Below, piece by piece: positions 43,992-53,328 of a stretch of 64,000 nucleotides of DNA. The DNA is from Nitrobacter sp. NHB1. Lineage in GTDB: Bacteria; Pseudomonadota; Alphaproteobacteria; Rhizobiales; Xanthobacteraceae. Below the pieces are notes generated by a model. The model saw only the letters and a list, made by a program, of their open reading frames with translations, ran no database searches and was not told the origin of the DNA. The stretch is from positions 2,332,001 to 2,396,000 of the forward strand of contig NZ_JBAMDA010000001.1 of assembly GCF_036964665.1 (NCBI RefSeq), read 5' to 3'. The translations under genes and the position numbers were made by a program. Position 1 is the stretch's first letter. The number at the start of each line of letters is the position of its first letter.

Positions 43992-44576
43992 TCACCGGCT
44001 CGCGCTGTTGCACCAGCTTCCACGATGCCCGCCGTGGTAGCTGCGGGCATGACCACTCGCCAGCATCGCCGCCGAGACGTCGGGCGTTCGCGCCGTGGCG
44101 GCATCGGCGACGATGCGCCCGTGATATTTGTCGGGGCCTATATTGTAGATCGTGACGGTGCCCTCGCCGAGCAGATCGCGCAGCCGCTCGCTCGCGGCTT
44201 TCGCCAGCCGCAGTTCCTCGGGACACGAGGCCTTCATTTCCGCCGCGTCGATGCCGCGCAGCCGTACCCGCGTCGTCATGTCGAGACCGGGCCACAGATG
44301 AACCAACGCCTCGAAGGTATCGCCGTCGATCGTCCTGACCACATCGACCGGGTGCCGCACCCCCGAATTGGCGGCGCGGGCCCAGATCGCGCGCACGTCG
44401 GTCCCGGACGGCAGCGGCGTTTGGTTAACGACCGCCGCCGGCCAATGCACCCAGTCCCGGACCGGCAGCATGGTGCCCGCCACCACCCCCAGAATGAAGA
44501 TCCAGGGCAGAACCGGCGACAATCGGCTGCGCCAGCGCGGCCCTGACGATGCATTTATTCTGGTATATGGGTACAT
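43992..44576 (-). CDS. Thermonuclease family protein (staphylococcal nuclease-like)
   Basis: 194 residues from the ATG at 44576 (MYPYTRINASSGPRWRSR); the frame is open to 44621. One N-terminal membrane segment (LSPVLPWIFILGVVAGTML) anchors it. The SNase domain (about 80-180) has VDVVRTIDGDTFEALVHLWP, RVRLRGIDAAEMKASCPEEL (R and D/E active-site pattern) and GPDKYHGRIVADAAT (the second Arg). It likely cleaves nucleic acids outside the membrane, though many alphaproteobacterial members are untested. It ends 12 bases from the terminator of the transpeptidase gene. Confidence 0.83.
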   Translation of the reverse strand: MYPYTRINASSGPRWRSRLSPVLPWIFILGVVAGTMLPVRDWVHWPAAVVNQTPLPSGTDVRAIWARAANSGVRHPVDVVRTIDGDTFEALVHLWPGLDMTTRVRLRGIDAAEMKASCPEELRLAKAASERLRDLLGEGTVTIYNIGPDKYHGRIVADAATARTPDVSAAMLASGHARSYHGGHRGSWCNSASR

Positions 44577-44651
44577 ATTCCTAACATAGAGCGAGTCGGA
44601 CCAACCGGCAAGCCCGCGCAAGCGGCAGCGAGGCGGAAAAACGATGCGCTC

Positions 44652-44757
44652 AGAGCATTTCCCGGTGAAGTAGAAACCGGTTCACCGTAAGGAAATGCGA
44701 CCATTCAATAATTTAGAGCGCTCATTCCGATTCCATCAAAACGACAAGCGCTCTAAA
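44652..44757. repeat. Interspersed repeat, copy 5
   Basis: agagcatttcccggtgaagt, then agaaaccggttcaccgtaag, gaaatgcgaccattcaataa and a terminal inverted pair (agagcgctcattc ... gacaagcgctct). Nearly the same as copy 6 at 62600-62705. Its right end provides the stop codon of the DUF1674 gene. Confidence 0.82.
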
Positions 44758-44971
44758 AGTCTGATGCAATCCCGTTGCGCTCCCAGTCGCCGAACCGCGT
44801 CGGTTCGGGGCCCTTCGGCCCCTGAACCTCTTTTGGTCCGGCAGAGACATCAGTTTGCGCGGCGGCGCGGCGGGCCTCGGCCTCGGCAAGCGCTCGCCGC
44901 GCCGCCGGCGGAAGCCGCTTGCGCGCATCGGCCGGACCGGTCCGCGGCAATACGGAGGGGTTGTCCGCCAT
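44753..44971 (-). CDS. Succinate dehydrogenase assembly factor 4-like protein (DUF1674)
   Basis: 72 residues from the ATG at 44971, with GGAG eight bases upstream; an upstream in-frame ATG at 44998 is less likely. The N-terminal half is a polar Ala/Arg-rich helix (RRALAEAEARRAAAQTD); the conserved C-terminus is KEVQGPKGPEPTRFGDWERN-GIASDF, the hallmark of DUF1674/SDHAF4. In mitochondria SDHAF4 assists the flavinylated SdhA during complex II assembly. It lies beside rsmB, as in many Bradyrhizobiaceae, and is transcribed divergently from it. Confidence 0.92.
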   Translation of the reverse strand: MADNPSVLPRTGPADARKRLPPAARRALAEAEARRAAAQTDVSAGPKEVQGPKGPEPTRFGDWERNGIASDF

Positions 44972-45160
44972 ATCATAGGCTCCGATCGGCGAGACCAATC
45001 GTCATCGCCTGTTTCCACCATAAATCATGCCCGAAATGCGTGAACATGGTGGCGATTCTTATATTTGGCATATTCGCGTGTCACGAACCTGATCCCGCCA
45101 CAACGGATGCGCAGCGCGCGTTATCCGTCATCCCTCATTCTTAAGCGATGTGCCTGCCTC

Positions 45161-46513
45161 ATGCCGTCAACCAGATTCGCACCGCCTGTCGAGGTCCCCG
45201 GCCTCGCGGCCCGGCGCATCGCAGCGGATATCCTCGACGGCGTCCTGCATAAGCACCGCACGCTCGACGAACAGCTCGAGGGCGCCGCCGCGCATCCCGG
45301 CCTGAAAGCGCTCGCCGATCGTGACCGCGCCTTGATGCGGCGGCTGGTTGCGACGATCCTGCGCCGGCTCGGAACCCTCGGCCATGTGCTGTCGCGGCTG
45401 CTCGATCGCGGCATTCCGACCGATGCGCCGCGCGCGCAGAGCGCGCTTTTGATCGGCGCGGCGCAGATTCTCTGGATGGACGTGCCGGATCATGCGGCCG
45501 TCGATCTGTCGGTGCGGCTCGTGCAATCCGACCGCCGCGCGGCGAAATATGCGGGACTTGTCAACGCGGTGCTGCGCCGCTGCGCGCGCGAAGGCCAGCC
45601 CCTGATCGACGAGGTTCGATCGGAGGCGCTCGATATTCCGTCGTGGCTGATGACGCGGTGGACCGTGAACTACGGCGAAAGCACTGCGAAAGCCATTGCC
45701 ACGGCGATCGGCCACGAACCGTCCCTCGATCTCACCGTCAAGGCGGACGCGGAGCAGTGGGCGACGCGGCTGCACGGCGAGATTCTGCCGACCGGGACCG
45801 TTCGCACCTCGTTGCAGGGCCCGGTGACAATGCTGCCGGGATTTTCCGAAGGACGGTGGTGGGTGCAGGACGCCGCCGCCGCGCTGCCGGCGCGGCTGTT
45901 CGGCGATCTCAAAGGACGGCGCGTCGCCGATCTCTGCGCGGCACCGGGCGGCAAGACCGCGCAGCTCGCGCAGGCCGGCGCGGACGTGACCGCGGTCGAC
46001 CGGTCGCCAAATCGGGTGGCGCGGCTGCGCGAAAATCTCGGCCGGCTGTCGCTGGGCGCGCGAGCGGTCGTCGCCGACGCCGTCGAATGGCAGGACGACG
46101 ATGCCGGCGACGGCTTCGATGGCGTGCTGGTCGACGCGCCCTGCTCCGCGACCGGCACCATCCGCCGTCATCCGGACGTGGCCTGGCTCAAGCAGGATTC
46201 GGATATCGCGGCGCTGACGGCCCTGCAAAAGCGGCTGCTGCAAAAAGCGTTCGCGCTGCTCAAGCCCGGCGGAACGCTGGTCTATTGCACCTGCTCGCTG
46301 GAACCCGAGGAGGGCGAGCACGTCGTCGGCGCGCTGCTCGCATCTGAGGCAGGCGTGCGGCGCGTGCCGGTTAGCGCCGCGGAAGTGGCCGGACTGGAGG
46401 ATATCGTGACACCGGCGGGCGATTTGCGCACCCTGCCCTGCCATCTGCCGCACGATGACCCCAGGATGGGCGGGCTCGACGGCTTCTACGCGGCACGATT
46501 GACTAAATCCTGA
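45161..46513 (+). CDS. rsmB: RsmB-type rRNA (cytosine-5) methyltransferase
   Basis: 450 residues from the ATG at 45161; the frame is open to 45065. The N-terminal NusB-like RNA-binding domain spans about 10-145 (AARRIAADILDGVLHKHRTL, QILWMDVPDHAAVDLSVRLV). The methyltransferase domain has DLCAAPGGKTAQLAQAGADV (SAM motif I), VLVDAPCSATGTIRRHPDVA (motif IV, C328) and LVYCTCSLEPEEGEHVV (motif VI, catalytic C378 in CTCS). It methylates a cytosine of 16S rRNA (C967 in E. coli). The C-terminal GGLDGFYAARLTK is family-typical. The heparinase-like gene follows after 150 bases. Confidence 0.94.
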   Translation: MPSTRFAPPVEVPGLAARRIAADILDGVLHKHRTLDEQLEGAAAHPGLKALADRDRALMRRLVATILRRLGTLGHVLSRLLDRGIPTDAPRAQSALLIGAAQILWMDVPDHAAVDLSVRLVQSDRRAAKYAGLVNAVLRRCAREGQPLIDEVRSEALDIPSWLMTRWTVNYGESTAKAIATAIGHEPSLDLTVKADAEQWATRLHGEILPTGTVRTSLQGPVTMLPGFSEGRWWVQDAAAALPARLFGDLKGRRVADLCAAPGGKTAQLAQAGADVTAVDRSPNRVARLRENLGRLSLGARAVVADAVEWQDDDAGDGFDGVLVDAPCSATGTIRRHPDVAWLKQDSDIAALTALQKRLLQKAFALLKPGGTLVYCTCSLEPEEGEHVVGALLASEAGVRRVPVSAAEVAGLEDIVTPAGDLRTLPCHLPHDDPRMGGLDGFYAARLTKS

Positions 46514-46664
46514 TTGACCAGCTCCTGATTTCCCAAATCGAATCCGGGAAATTCGCGACATTTCAAGATAGTGCGTTGCCGGCCTTTCCGGATTAAAAAG
46601 GATTCACGAAAGAGTCCCCATCAACTCAAAGGGATTCGCGGGAATCCTCACACCAAAGGCACGC

Positions 46665-48419
46665 GTGTCGATCGCTCATCGCAAACGCATTTCAACGCTG
46701 TTGCTCCGCCGCTTCGCGCGACGGACGATCGCGCGCGCCAGCGACGGGCCGGCGGCGCTGTCGCGGCTGTGGCCCGGCCGCACCGACCGGCTGACGATCG
46801 CACCGCACGACCTGCGCACCGCCGACGCCACCCGCGCCGCCGAGATCTACGCCGGCCGCTTCGTTTTCGCGGGCAAGATCGTCACCTGTCATTCCCGCTC
46901 GATCTTCGACCTCGAACCGCCGTCCGAGGATTGGGAAGCTGCGCTACTGGGTTTCGGCTGGCTGCGGCATCTGCGCGCCGCCGATACCGCGATCACGCGC
47001 GCCAATGCGCGATCGCTGGTGGACGACTGGATATCGAATCCGGCGCGCAGGCGGCCGCTCGGGCGGCGCGCCGACGTCATGGCGCGCCGCGTTATCTCGC
47101 TGTTGTCGCAGGCGCCGCTCGTGCTCGGCGATACCGACGGAAAATTCTATCGCCGCTATCTGCGCGCGCTTGCCCGCGACATCCGCCTGTTGCGTTTCGG
47201 TCTGCACGACGCCCCCGACGGCGCGGCACGGCTCCAGGTACTGATCGCGCTGTGCTACGCCTCGCTGTGTCTTGCCAACCAGGCCCGCACCATCCGCACC
47301 GCGACGCGCAAGCTGTCCGACGAATTGCGGCGGCAGATCCTGCCCGACGGCGGCCATGTCTCGCGCAATCCCGGCGCCCTGATCGAACTGCTGATCGACC
47401 TGTTGCCGCTCCGGCAAACCTTCGCCGCGCGCAACATCGCGCCGCCGCCGGCGCTACTGAACGCCATCGACCGCATGATGCCGATGCTGCGCTTCTTCCG
47501 CCACGGCGACGGCAGCGTTGCACTGTTCAACGGCATGAGCGGCGCGCCGTCCGACCTCCTGGCGACGCTGCTGGCCTATGACGACACCCGCGGCATACCG
47601 ATGGCCAACATGCCGCACACCGGCTTCCAGCGGCTCGACGCCGGAGCGACGGCGCTGATCGTCGACACCGGACCGCCGCCGCCCTCGAACCTCAGCGAGG
47701 AGGCACATGCCGGCTGCCTGTCGTTCGAACTATCCTCCGGTCCGAACCGGATCGTGACCAATTGCGGCACGCCCTCGACCGGCCGCGACAACTGGCGCAC
47801 TTTCGCGCGCTCAACGCCGGCTCATTCCACGCTGACCTGCCATGCGACATCGTCATGTCAGTTCGTCGAACGGTCGGCGATGAAGCGGCTGCTGCAAGGC
47901 GCGCCGATCGTCGGCGGCCCGACCAATGTCGAAAGCTCCCGCGAGACCGTGGACGAAGTCGAACGATTGACGGCGTCGCATGACGGCTATCTCGCCCGGT
48001 TCGGCCTGATCCATCGCCGCGTTCTGACGATAACGCGCGACGGCTCGCGGCTGGAGGGCGAGGACACGCTGGCGCCCGCGCCCGGTGGCCGCATGAAGGG
48101 CAGTCAGATCGATTACGCATTGCGTTTCCATCTGCATCCGTCGGTGAAGGCGAGCCGTCTCAGCGATGCGCGCGGGGTGATGCTGGTGCTGCCGAACCGC
48201 GAGGTCTGGACGTTCGAGGCGCCCGACGACCGGGTCGACCTCGAAGACAGCGTGTTTCTCGCCGGCAACGACGGCCCCCGCCGCACCACGCAAATCGTGA
48301 TTCATCAGAATGCCCGGGAGGCCCCCAGCGTGCGCTGGAGTTTCGTCCGTTCGACCGCCTCGGTCACGGCCACCAACGCCCGCCGCAATGCGCGGCGCGA
48401 GCCGGAATTGCCGCTGTAG
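46665..48419 (+). CDS. Heparinase II/III family protein
   Basis: 584 residues from a GTG at 46665. The N-terminal (alpha/alpha) toroid part has [40 protein letters not shown] and [17 protein letters not shown] helices; [20 protein letters not shown] is a conserved His-containing segment. The C-terminal beta-sandwich has [35 protein letters not shown] and the family's metal/catalytic HAGxLSFE motif. These proteins resemble polysaccharide lyases, but the alphaproteobacterial branch, usually located between rsmB and purH as here, has no proven substrate; a cell-envelope glycan is likely. No signal peptide is evident. purH follows after about 100 bases. Confidence 0.88.
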   Translation: MSIAHRKRISTLLLRRFARRTIARASDGPAALSRLWPGRTDRLTIAPHDLRTADATRAAEIYAGRFVFAGKIVTCHSRSIFDLEPPSEDWEAALLGFGWLRHLRAADTAITRANARSLVDDWISNPARRRPLGRRADVMARRVISLLSQAPLVLGDTDGKFYRRYLRALARDIRLLRFGLHDAPDGAARLQVLIALCYASLCLANQARTIRTATRKLSDELRRQILPDGGHVSRNPGALIELLIDLLPLRQTFAARNIAPPPALLNAIDRMMPMLRFFRHGDGSVALFNGMSGAPSDLLATLLAYDDTRGIPMANMPHTGFQRLDAGATALIVDTGPPPPSNLSEEAHAGCLSFELSSGPNRIVTNCGTPSTGRDNWRTFARSTPAHSTLTCHATSSCQFVERSAMKRLLQGAPIVGGPTNVESSRETVDEVERLTASHDGYLARFGLIHRRVLTITRDGSRLEGEDTLAPAPGGRMKGSQIDYALRFHLHPSVKASRLSDARGVMLVLPNREVWTFEAPDDRVDLEDSVFLAGNDGPRRTTQIVIHQNAREAPSVRWSFVRSTASVTATNARRNARREPELPL

Positions 48420-48520
48420 CCGCGCGTTCTGTGGCCGGCGCCGTCGGGACGCCGGACAAGGCCGGTTTCATGCGCCGCGAAATCATGTTAACGGGCGGAC
48501 TTAATCCCAGGATCATCCTC

Positions 48521-50113
48521 ATGACCGACCGACCGCGCCGCGTCACCCGCGCCCTGCTTTCCGTTTCCGACAAGACCGGCCTGATCGCGTTCGCCCGCGC
48601 GCTCGCTGGCCTCGGCATAGACCTGGTCTCGACCGGCGGCACCGCCAGGGCGATCGCTGCAGCGGGGCTGCAGGTCAGCGACGTCTCCGAATTGACGGGC
48701 TTTCCGGAAATGATGGACGGCCGGGTCAAGACGCTGCATCCCAAGGTGCACGGCGGCCTGCTCGCGATCCGCGACAACGCCGATCATGCGAAAGCGATGA
48801 AGGACCACGGCATCGCGGCGATCGACCTGCTGGTCGTCAATCTGTATCCGTTCGAGGCCACCGTCGATAAAGGCGCGCCTTACGACGACTGCATCGAGAA
48901 CATCGACATCGGCGGGCCGGCGATGATCCGCGCCGCCGCGAAGAACCACGACGACGTCGCGGTCGTGGTCGAACCGCAGGACTATCAGGCGGTGCTCGAC
49001 GAACTCAAAGCCAACGCGGGCGCGACCACGCTGGGCTTGCGCAAGCGCCTCGCCGCAAAAGCCTATGCGCGCACCGCCGCCTATGATGCCGCGATCTCGA
49101 ACTGGTTCGCGGTGCAGCTTGCGACCGACACGCCGGACTATCGCGCCTTCGGCGGGCGTCTGGCGCAGACCTTGCGCTACGGCGAAAACCCGCACCAGAG
49201 CGCCGCATTCTACCGTACGCCCGATCGTCGCGCCGGCGTCTCCACCGCGCGACAGTTGCAGGGCAAGGAGCTGTCCTACAACAACATCAACGACACCGAC
49301 GCCGCCTACGAGTGCGTCGCCGAGTTCGATGCGACGCGCACCGCGGCCTGCGTCATCATCAAGCACGCCAACCCCTGCGGCGTCGCGGAAGGCGCCGATC
49401 TCGCCGGCGCCTATCGCAAGGCGCTCGCCTGCGACACCACGTCGGCCTATGGCGGCATCATCGCCTTCAATCGCACGCTCGATGCCGACGCAGCCAATGC
49501 TGTCGCGGGCATCTTCACCGAGGTCATCATCGCGCCCGATGCGACCGAGGAAGCGATTGCGATCATCGGCAAGCGCAAGAACCTGCGGCTGCTGCTGGCC
49601 GGCGGCCTGCCCGATCCACGCGCGCGCGGCCTGACCGCGAAGACAGTGGCCGGCGGACTTCTGGTGCAGGACCGCGACAACGCCGTCGTCGACGATATGG
49701 CGCTGAAGGTTGCGACCAAGCGTGCGCCGAGCGACGCCGAAATGCGCGATCTGCGTTTCGCCTTCCGCGTCGCCAAGCACGTCAAGTCGAACACCATCGT
49801 CTATGCCAAAGACCTCGCCACCGTCGGCATCGGAGCCGGGCAGATGAGCCGCGTCGACTCCGCGCGTATCGCCGCGCGCAAGGCGGAGGATGCCGCGCGC
49901 GAACTGAAATTGGCGCAGCCTCTGACCAAAGGCTCAGTCGTGGCATCGGATGCATTCTTCCCGTTCGCCGATGGGATGCTCGCCTGCGTCGAGGCCGGCG
50001 CCACCGCGGTGATTCAGCCCGGCGGCTCGATGCGCGACGAGGAGGTGATCAAGGCCGCCGACGAGCACGGCATCGCCATGGTGTTCACCGGCATCCGGCA
50101 TTTTCGGCATTGA
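48521..50113 (+). CDS. purH: Bifunctional AICAR transformylase / IMP cyclohydrolase
   Basis: 530 residues, full length. It catalyses the last two steps of IMP synthesis. The N-terminal MGS-like cyclohydrolase domain has [56 protein letters not shown] and [20 protein letters not shown]. The C-terminal transformylase domain has [49 protein letters not shown] and [19 protein letters not shown]. The start is the ATG at 48521, from which the family N-terminus begins ([15 protein letters not shown]). The same order, rsmB - heparinase-like - purH, is common in the family. Confidence 0.97.
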   Translation: MTDRPRRVTRALLSVSDKTGLIAFARALAGLGIDLVSTGGTARAIAAAGLQVSDVSELTGFPEMMDGRVKTLHPKVHGGLLAIRDNADHAKAMKDHGIAAIDLLVVNLYPFEATVDKGAPYDDCIENIDIGGPAMIRAAAKNHDDVAVVVEPQDYQAVLDELKANAGATTLGLRKRLAAKAYARTAAYDAAISNWFAVQLATDTPDYRAFGGRLAQTLRYGENPHQSAAFYRTPDRRAGVSTARQLQGKELSYNNINDTDAAYECVAEFDATRTAACVIIKHANPCGVAEGADLAGAYRKALACDTTSAYGGIIAFNRTLDADAANAVAGIFTEVIIAPDATEEAIAIIGKRKNLRLLLAGGLPDPRARGLTAKTVAGGLLVQDRDNAVVDDMALKVATKRAPSDAEMRDLRFAFRVAKHVKSNTIVYAKDLATVGIGAGQMSRVDSARIAARKAEDAARELKLAQPLTKGSVVASDAFFPFADGMLACVEAGATAVIQPGGSMRDEEVIKAADEHGIAMVFTGIRHFRH

Positions 50114-50166
50114 AGCCCGCTCCGGACGACACGCAAACCTTGAGAGCGAATGTGGGGGCAAAACGG

Positions 50167-50829
50167 ATGAGATCGGTGGTAGGCGCAGCACTTCTGCTTC
50201 TTGGCATGTCGGCGCTGCCGGCGCTTGCGGCGGATGGGAAAAACACCACCACGAACGTGATACCCGCCGGAGCGGCGTCCTGCTCACCATGTCACGGCAA
50301 GCAGGGGGAGGGCCAGCCGGCAACCGGCGTGCCACGTCTCGCCGGCCTCAACGCCCAATACATCCAACGTCAGCTTGCGAGTTTCAAGGACGGAACGCGC
50401 AAGAACCGCATCATGATGATGATCGCGTCGGAGTTGTCGGACGACGATAAAAAAGCGCTGGCGAACTACTATGCCGATATGACGACGCCGAAGTCGGGAA
50501 CCTCGCCGGCTGATCCGGCCTTGGTCGCGGCCGGAGCGAAGCTCGCCGCGACCGGCGACTGGTCAAAAGACCTGCCCGGATGCGGACAATGCCACGGAGC
50601 CGCCGGCCTTGGCGTCGGAACGGACTTTCCGCGTCTCGCGGGACAATGGGCCGTCTATATCGAGAAAGCCCTTCGGTCGTGGAAGGCCGGCGATCGCAAG
50701 AACGATCCCATGGGCGTGATGGCCAATGTCGCCAACAAGCTGACCGATGACCAGATCAAGAGCGTCGCCGCCTACTACGAGAGCCTGCCCGCGCCGGCAC
50801 CAGCCAAGAGCCAGGAAGCCAAGCCATGA
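50167..50829 (+). CDS. tsdB: Periplasmic dihaem cytochrome c, probable TsdB
   Basis: 220 residues. Signal peptide 1-21 (MSALPALA-A). Two CxxCH sites: C39-S-P-C-H43 and C139-G-Q-C-H143, each in a class I cytochrome domain with matching [20 protein letters not shown] and [20 protein letters not shown] segments. So it is a tandem dihaem c4-like cytochrome. Its stop overlaps the start of a TsdA-like gene by four bases. In known tsdBA operons TsdB is the electron acceptor of thiosulfate dehydrogenase; I assign it on that context. The Pro/Ala/Lys-rich tail ([13 protein letters not shown]) is flexible. Confidence 0.75.
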   Translation: MRSVVGAALLLLGMSALPALAADGKNTTTNVIPAGAASCSPCHGKQGEGQPATGVPRLAGLNAQYIQRQLASFKDGTRKNRIMMMIASELSDDDKKALANYYADMTTPKSGTSPADPALVAAGAKLAATGDWSKDLPGCGQCHGAAGLGVGTDFPRLAGQWAVYIEKALRSWKAGDRKNDPMGVMANVANKLTDDQIKSVAAYYESLPAPAPAKSQEAKP

Positions 50830-51809
50830 GCCGCAATCCGGTTGCACACTCAATCTCGGCCGCGGCTGTTCTCGCCCTCGCGGCCGCCGGCTTCATCGGG
50901 TACATGCTGTCCGCCAGCGCGGCGGCCCCGTTGACGGGCGCAACGCCGGAGCGGCCTCCGGCAGCAAAGACGGAAGCCGTGCGCCCCTCCCATACGCCCC
51001 CAGCGGATAGCGACATTCCGAACGGGCCATTCGGCGACATGGTGCGGCTCGGCCAGGCGATCTTCCACGATACCCAGCGCAATGCAAAGGGCTTCGTCGG
51101 CAACGATCTGCAGTGTTCGAACTGTCACCTCGACCGCGGCCGCCAGCCGAACTCAGCGCCGTTAGGCGCCGCCTATCTTCTTTACCCGGCCTATCGCGCG
51201 AAGAACGGCCACGTGAATACCTTCCAGGAGCGGCTGCAAGGCTGTTTCCGTTTCAGCATGAACGGCAAGGCGCCTCCGTTCAACGACAAGGTGCTGGTGG
51301 CGCTCGAGAGCTATGCCTACTTCCTGGCGAAGGGCGGTCCGACCGGCGTCGCCGTCAAGGGCCAGGGCTATCCCAAGCTGAAAGCGCCGGAACAGCCGGC
51401 CGACTATGATCGCGGCGCCAAGGCCTACGTACAGCATTGCTCGCTGTGTCATGGCGGCGACGGCAAGGGACAAAAATCGGCCGACGGACAAACCGTGTTT
51501 CCGCCGCTATGGGGACCGCGCTCGTTCAACTGGGGAGCGGGCATGGCCTCGATCAACAACGCCGCAGGCTTCATCAAGGCCAACATGCCGCTCGGTCTCG
51601 GCGGCTCGCTGAGCGATCAGGAGGCTTGGGACATCGCCACCTACATGGACAGTCAGGAGCGGCCGCAGGATCCGAGGTTCGTCGGGTCGGTCGCGGATAC
51701 CCGCAAGCGATTCCACGACCAGCCGACATCGAAATATGGTTTGGTCGTCAACGGTGTCCTGCTGGGCGAGAAGTCGCCGCCGTCAGGGACGATCAACGCG
51801 GCGGATTGA
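50826..51809 (+). CDS. tsdA: Thiosulfate dehydrogenase-like dihaem cytochrome c (TsdA family)
   Basis: 327 residues. N-terminal signal peptide or anchor (AAAVLALAAAGFIGYMLSAS). Haem 1: DLQCSNCHLDRGRQPNS (C97, C100, H101); haem 2: YVQHCSLCHGGDGKGQKSAD (C205, C208, H209). C140 in ERLQGCFRFSMNGKAPP occupies the place of the cysteine that ligates the active-site haem in TsdA. FPPLWGPRSFNWGAGMASIN and EAWDIATYMDSQERPQDPRF are also TsdA hallmarks. It would oxidise two thiosulfate to tetrathionate in the periplasm and pass electrons to TsdB. No sox genes are nearby. ATGA overlap with tsdB. Confidence 0.8.
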   Translation: MSRNPVAHSISAAAVLALAAAGFIGYMLSASAAAPLTGATPERPPAAKTEAVRPSHTPPADSDIPNGPFGDMVRLGQAIFHDTQRNAKGFVGNDLQCSNCHLDRGRQPNSAPLGAAYLLYPAYRAKNGHVNTFQERLQGCFRFSMNGKAPPFNDKVLVALESYAYFLAKGGPTGVAVKGQGYPKLKAPEQPADYDRGAKAYVQHCSLCHGGDGKGQKSADGQTVFPPLWGPRSFNWGAGMASINNAAGFIKANMPLGLGGSLSDQEAWDIATYMDSQERPQDPRFVGSVADTRKRFHDQPTSKYGLVVNGVLLGEKSPPSGTINAAD

Positions 51810-51824
51810 ACGCGGAAGGCGAGG

Positions 51825-53219
51825 CTACTCCCGCACCCGAACCTGGGACAACAGCACAAGCCCCGCGAGGAAGAAAAGCACCAGCACCGCCATGCCCGCC
51901 TTCTGGCTCGCGGTAATCGCGGTGATGAGGCCGACCAGCAGCGGACCGACGAACGACGTCACCTTTCCGGTCAGCGCGAACAATCCGAAAAACTGCGCGA
52001 TGCGATCCTTCGGCGCCATCCGGATCAACAGCGTCCGCGAGGCCGCCTGCAACGGACCGCCGGCACCGCCGATCAGGCAGCCGAGGATAAGATAGGCCTT
52101 CTCCGCGGGTGCTGCGAACAAGCCGCCGCCGGGCACGGGCGGAGCGACCTTCACGAACAGGATCGAATCCCTGTCGACCATCAGGATCGCCACAATCGCC
52201 GACAGCAAGACAATCATGCTCGCGGCGATGACGAATTTCGGACCCACCCGATCGTCGAGCTTGCCGCCGATCCACGCGCCGAGCGCGCCGGCAACGGCGA
52301 GCAGAATGCCGAACGTTCCGATCTGGATGGTATGCCAGCCGAAGGTGCCGGCGGCATAGATGCCGCCGAACGCGAACAGTGACACCAGCCCGTCGGTGTA
52401 GATCATGTTGGCGAGCAGGAAGGTCGCCATCGACTTCCGCTTCGGCAATTCGCTGAGCGTCCTGCGCAGTTCGATCAATCCTTCGCGCAGCGCCGTTCGC
52501 AGCGGACGCTTCGCCGGGAAATCCGGCGTCAGGAAAAACATCGGCAGCACGAAGATGACGAACCACAGGCCCGTCAGCGGACCGGTGATGCGGTCGCCCT
52601 CATGGGCGACGGGATCGAGACCGAACAGCGGCGAAAAGCCGAACAGAGTTTTTCCCGTATCGGGATTGGCGGCGAGGAAACCGAGCACCAGGACGAGGCT
52701 GAGGATCCCGCCGATGTAGCCGGTGGCCCATCCGGTCCCCGACAGGCGGCCGATCTTCTCGGGCGGCACCAGCGACGGCATCATCGCGTTGTTGAACACG
52801 GTGGCGAACTCGACGCCGATGGTGGCGATGCCATAGGCGATCAGCAGTGGCAGGATCACGCCGGCGTCGCCGGGCTTGCCGATCCACATCAGGCTGGAGC
52901 CGATCACCAGCAGCGCGCCGAACACTGCGATCCACGGTTTGCGCCGGCCGCTGGCATCGGCGATGGCACCGAGCACCGGCGAGGCGAGCGCGATCACGAT
53001 GCCGGCCGCGCCAGTCGCAAACCCCCACAGCGATTGCCCTTGGGCCGGCGTCGCCGCGACGAAGGTTGCGAAATAGGGCGCGAATACGAAGGTCGTGATC
53101 AGCGTGAAATAGGGCTGCGCCGCCCAGTCGAACATGATCCAGCTCGCGACCGCGGTGCGCGACGCATAGCGCGCCCCGAGATCGGCGTTGCCCGCGGGTA
53201 CGGCTGTCGTCACCGTCAT
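51825..53219 (-). CDS. MFS transporter, UMF1/Atg22-like
   Basis: 464 residues from the ATG at 53219; the frame is open to 53588. About twelve membrane segments. The N-terminus ASWIMFDWAAQPYFTLITTF is the hallmark of the UMF1 (Atg22-like) family, followed by FAPYFATFVA, LGAIADASGRRKPWIAVFGA (motif A) and NNAMMPSLVPPEKIGRLSG. Between helices 6 and 7 there is a cytoplasmic loop with ELRRTLSELPKRKSMATFLL. Yeast Atg22 exports amino acids from the vacuole; bacterial substrates are not known. It is divergent from ggt, so export or uptake of amino acids released by that enzyme is conceivable but unproven. It converges with tsdA (15 bases between stops). Confidence 0.87.
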   Translation of the reverse strand: MTVTTAVPAGNADLGARYASRTAVASWIMFDWAAQPYFTLITTFVFAPYFATFVAATPAQGQSLWGFATGAAGIVIALASPVLGAIADASGRRKPWIAVFGALLVIGSSLMWIGKPGDAGVILPLLIAYGIATIGVEFATVFNNAMMPSLVPPEKIGRLSGTGWATGYIGGILSLVLVLGFLAANPDTGKTLFGFSPLFGLDPVAHEGDRITGPLTGLWFVIFVLPMFFLTPDFPAKRPLRTALREGLIELRRTLSELPKRKSMATFLLANMIYTDGLVSLFAFGGIYAAGTFGWHTIQIGTFGILLAVAGALGAWIGGKLDDRVGPKFVIAASMIVLLSAIVAILMVDRDSILFVKVAPPVPGGGLFAAPAEKAYLILGCLIGGAGGPLQAASRTLLIRMAPKDRIAQFFGLFALTGKVTSFVGPLLVGLITAITASQKAGMAVLVLFFLAGLVLLSQVRVRE

Positions 53220-53328
53220 GATCGATATGTCCCGTTGAATTATGCGGGGCATCTCGCCTCGCGCGCCGAATTCCCTATAGCATCGATTGGTTGACGGAAA
53301 GACACCAGCATTACCCTTGGAGCAATGC

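Noticed and set aside
45167..46561. 464-codon minus-strand frame within rsmB
   Set aside because: Antisense shadow; rsmB has all catalytic motifs on the plus strand.
48488..49780. 430-codon minus-strand frame within purH
   Set aside because: Antisense shadow of purH, whose two domains are complete.
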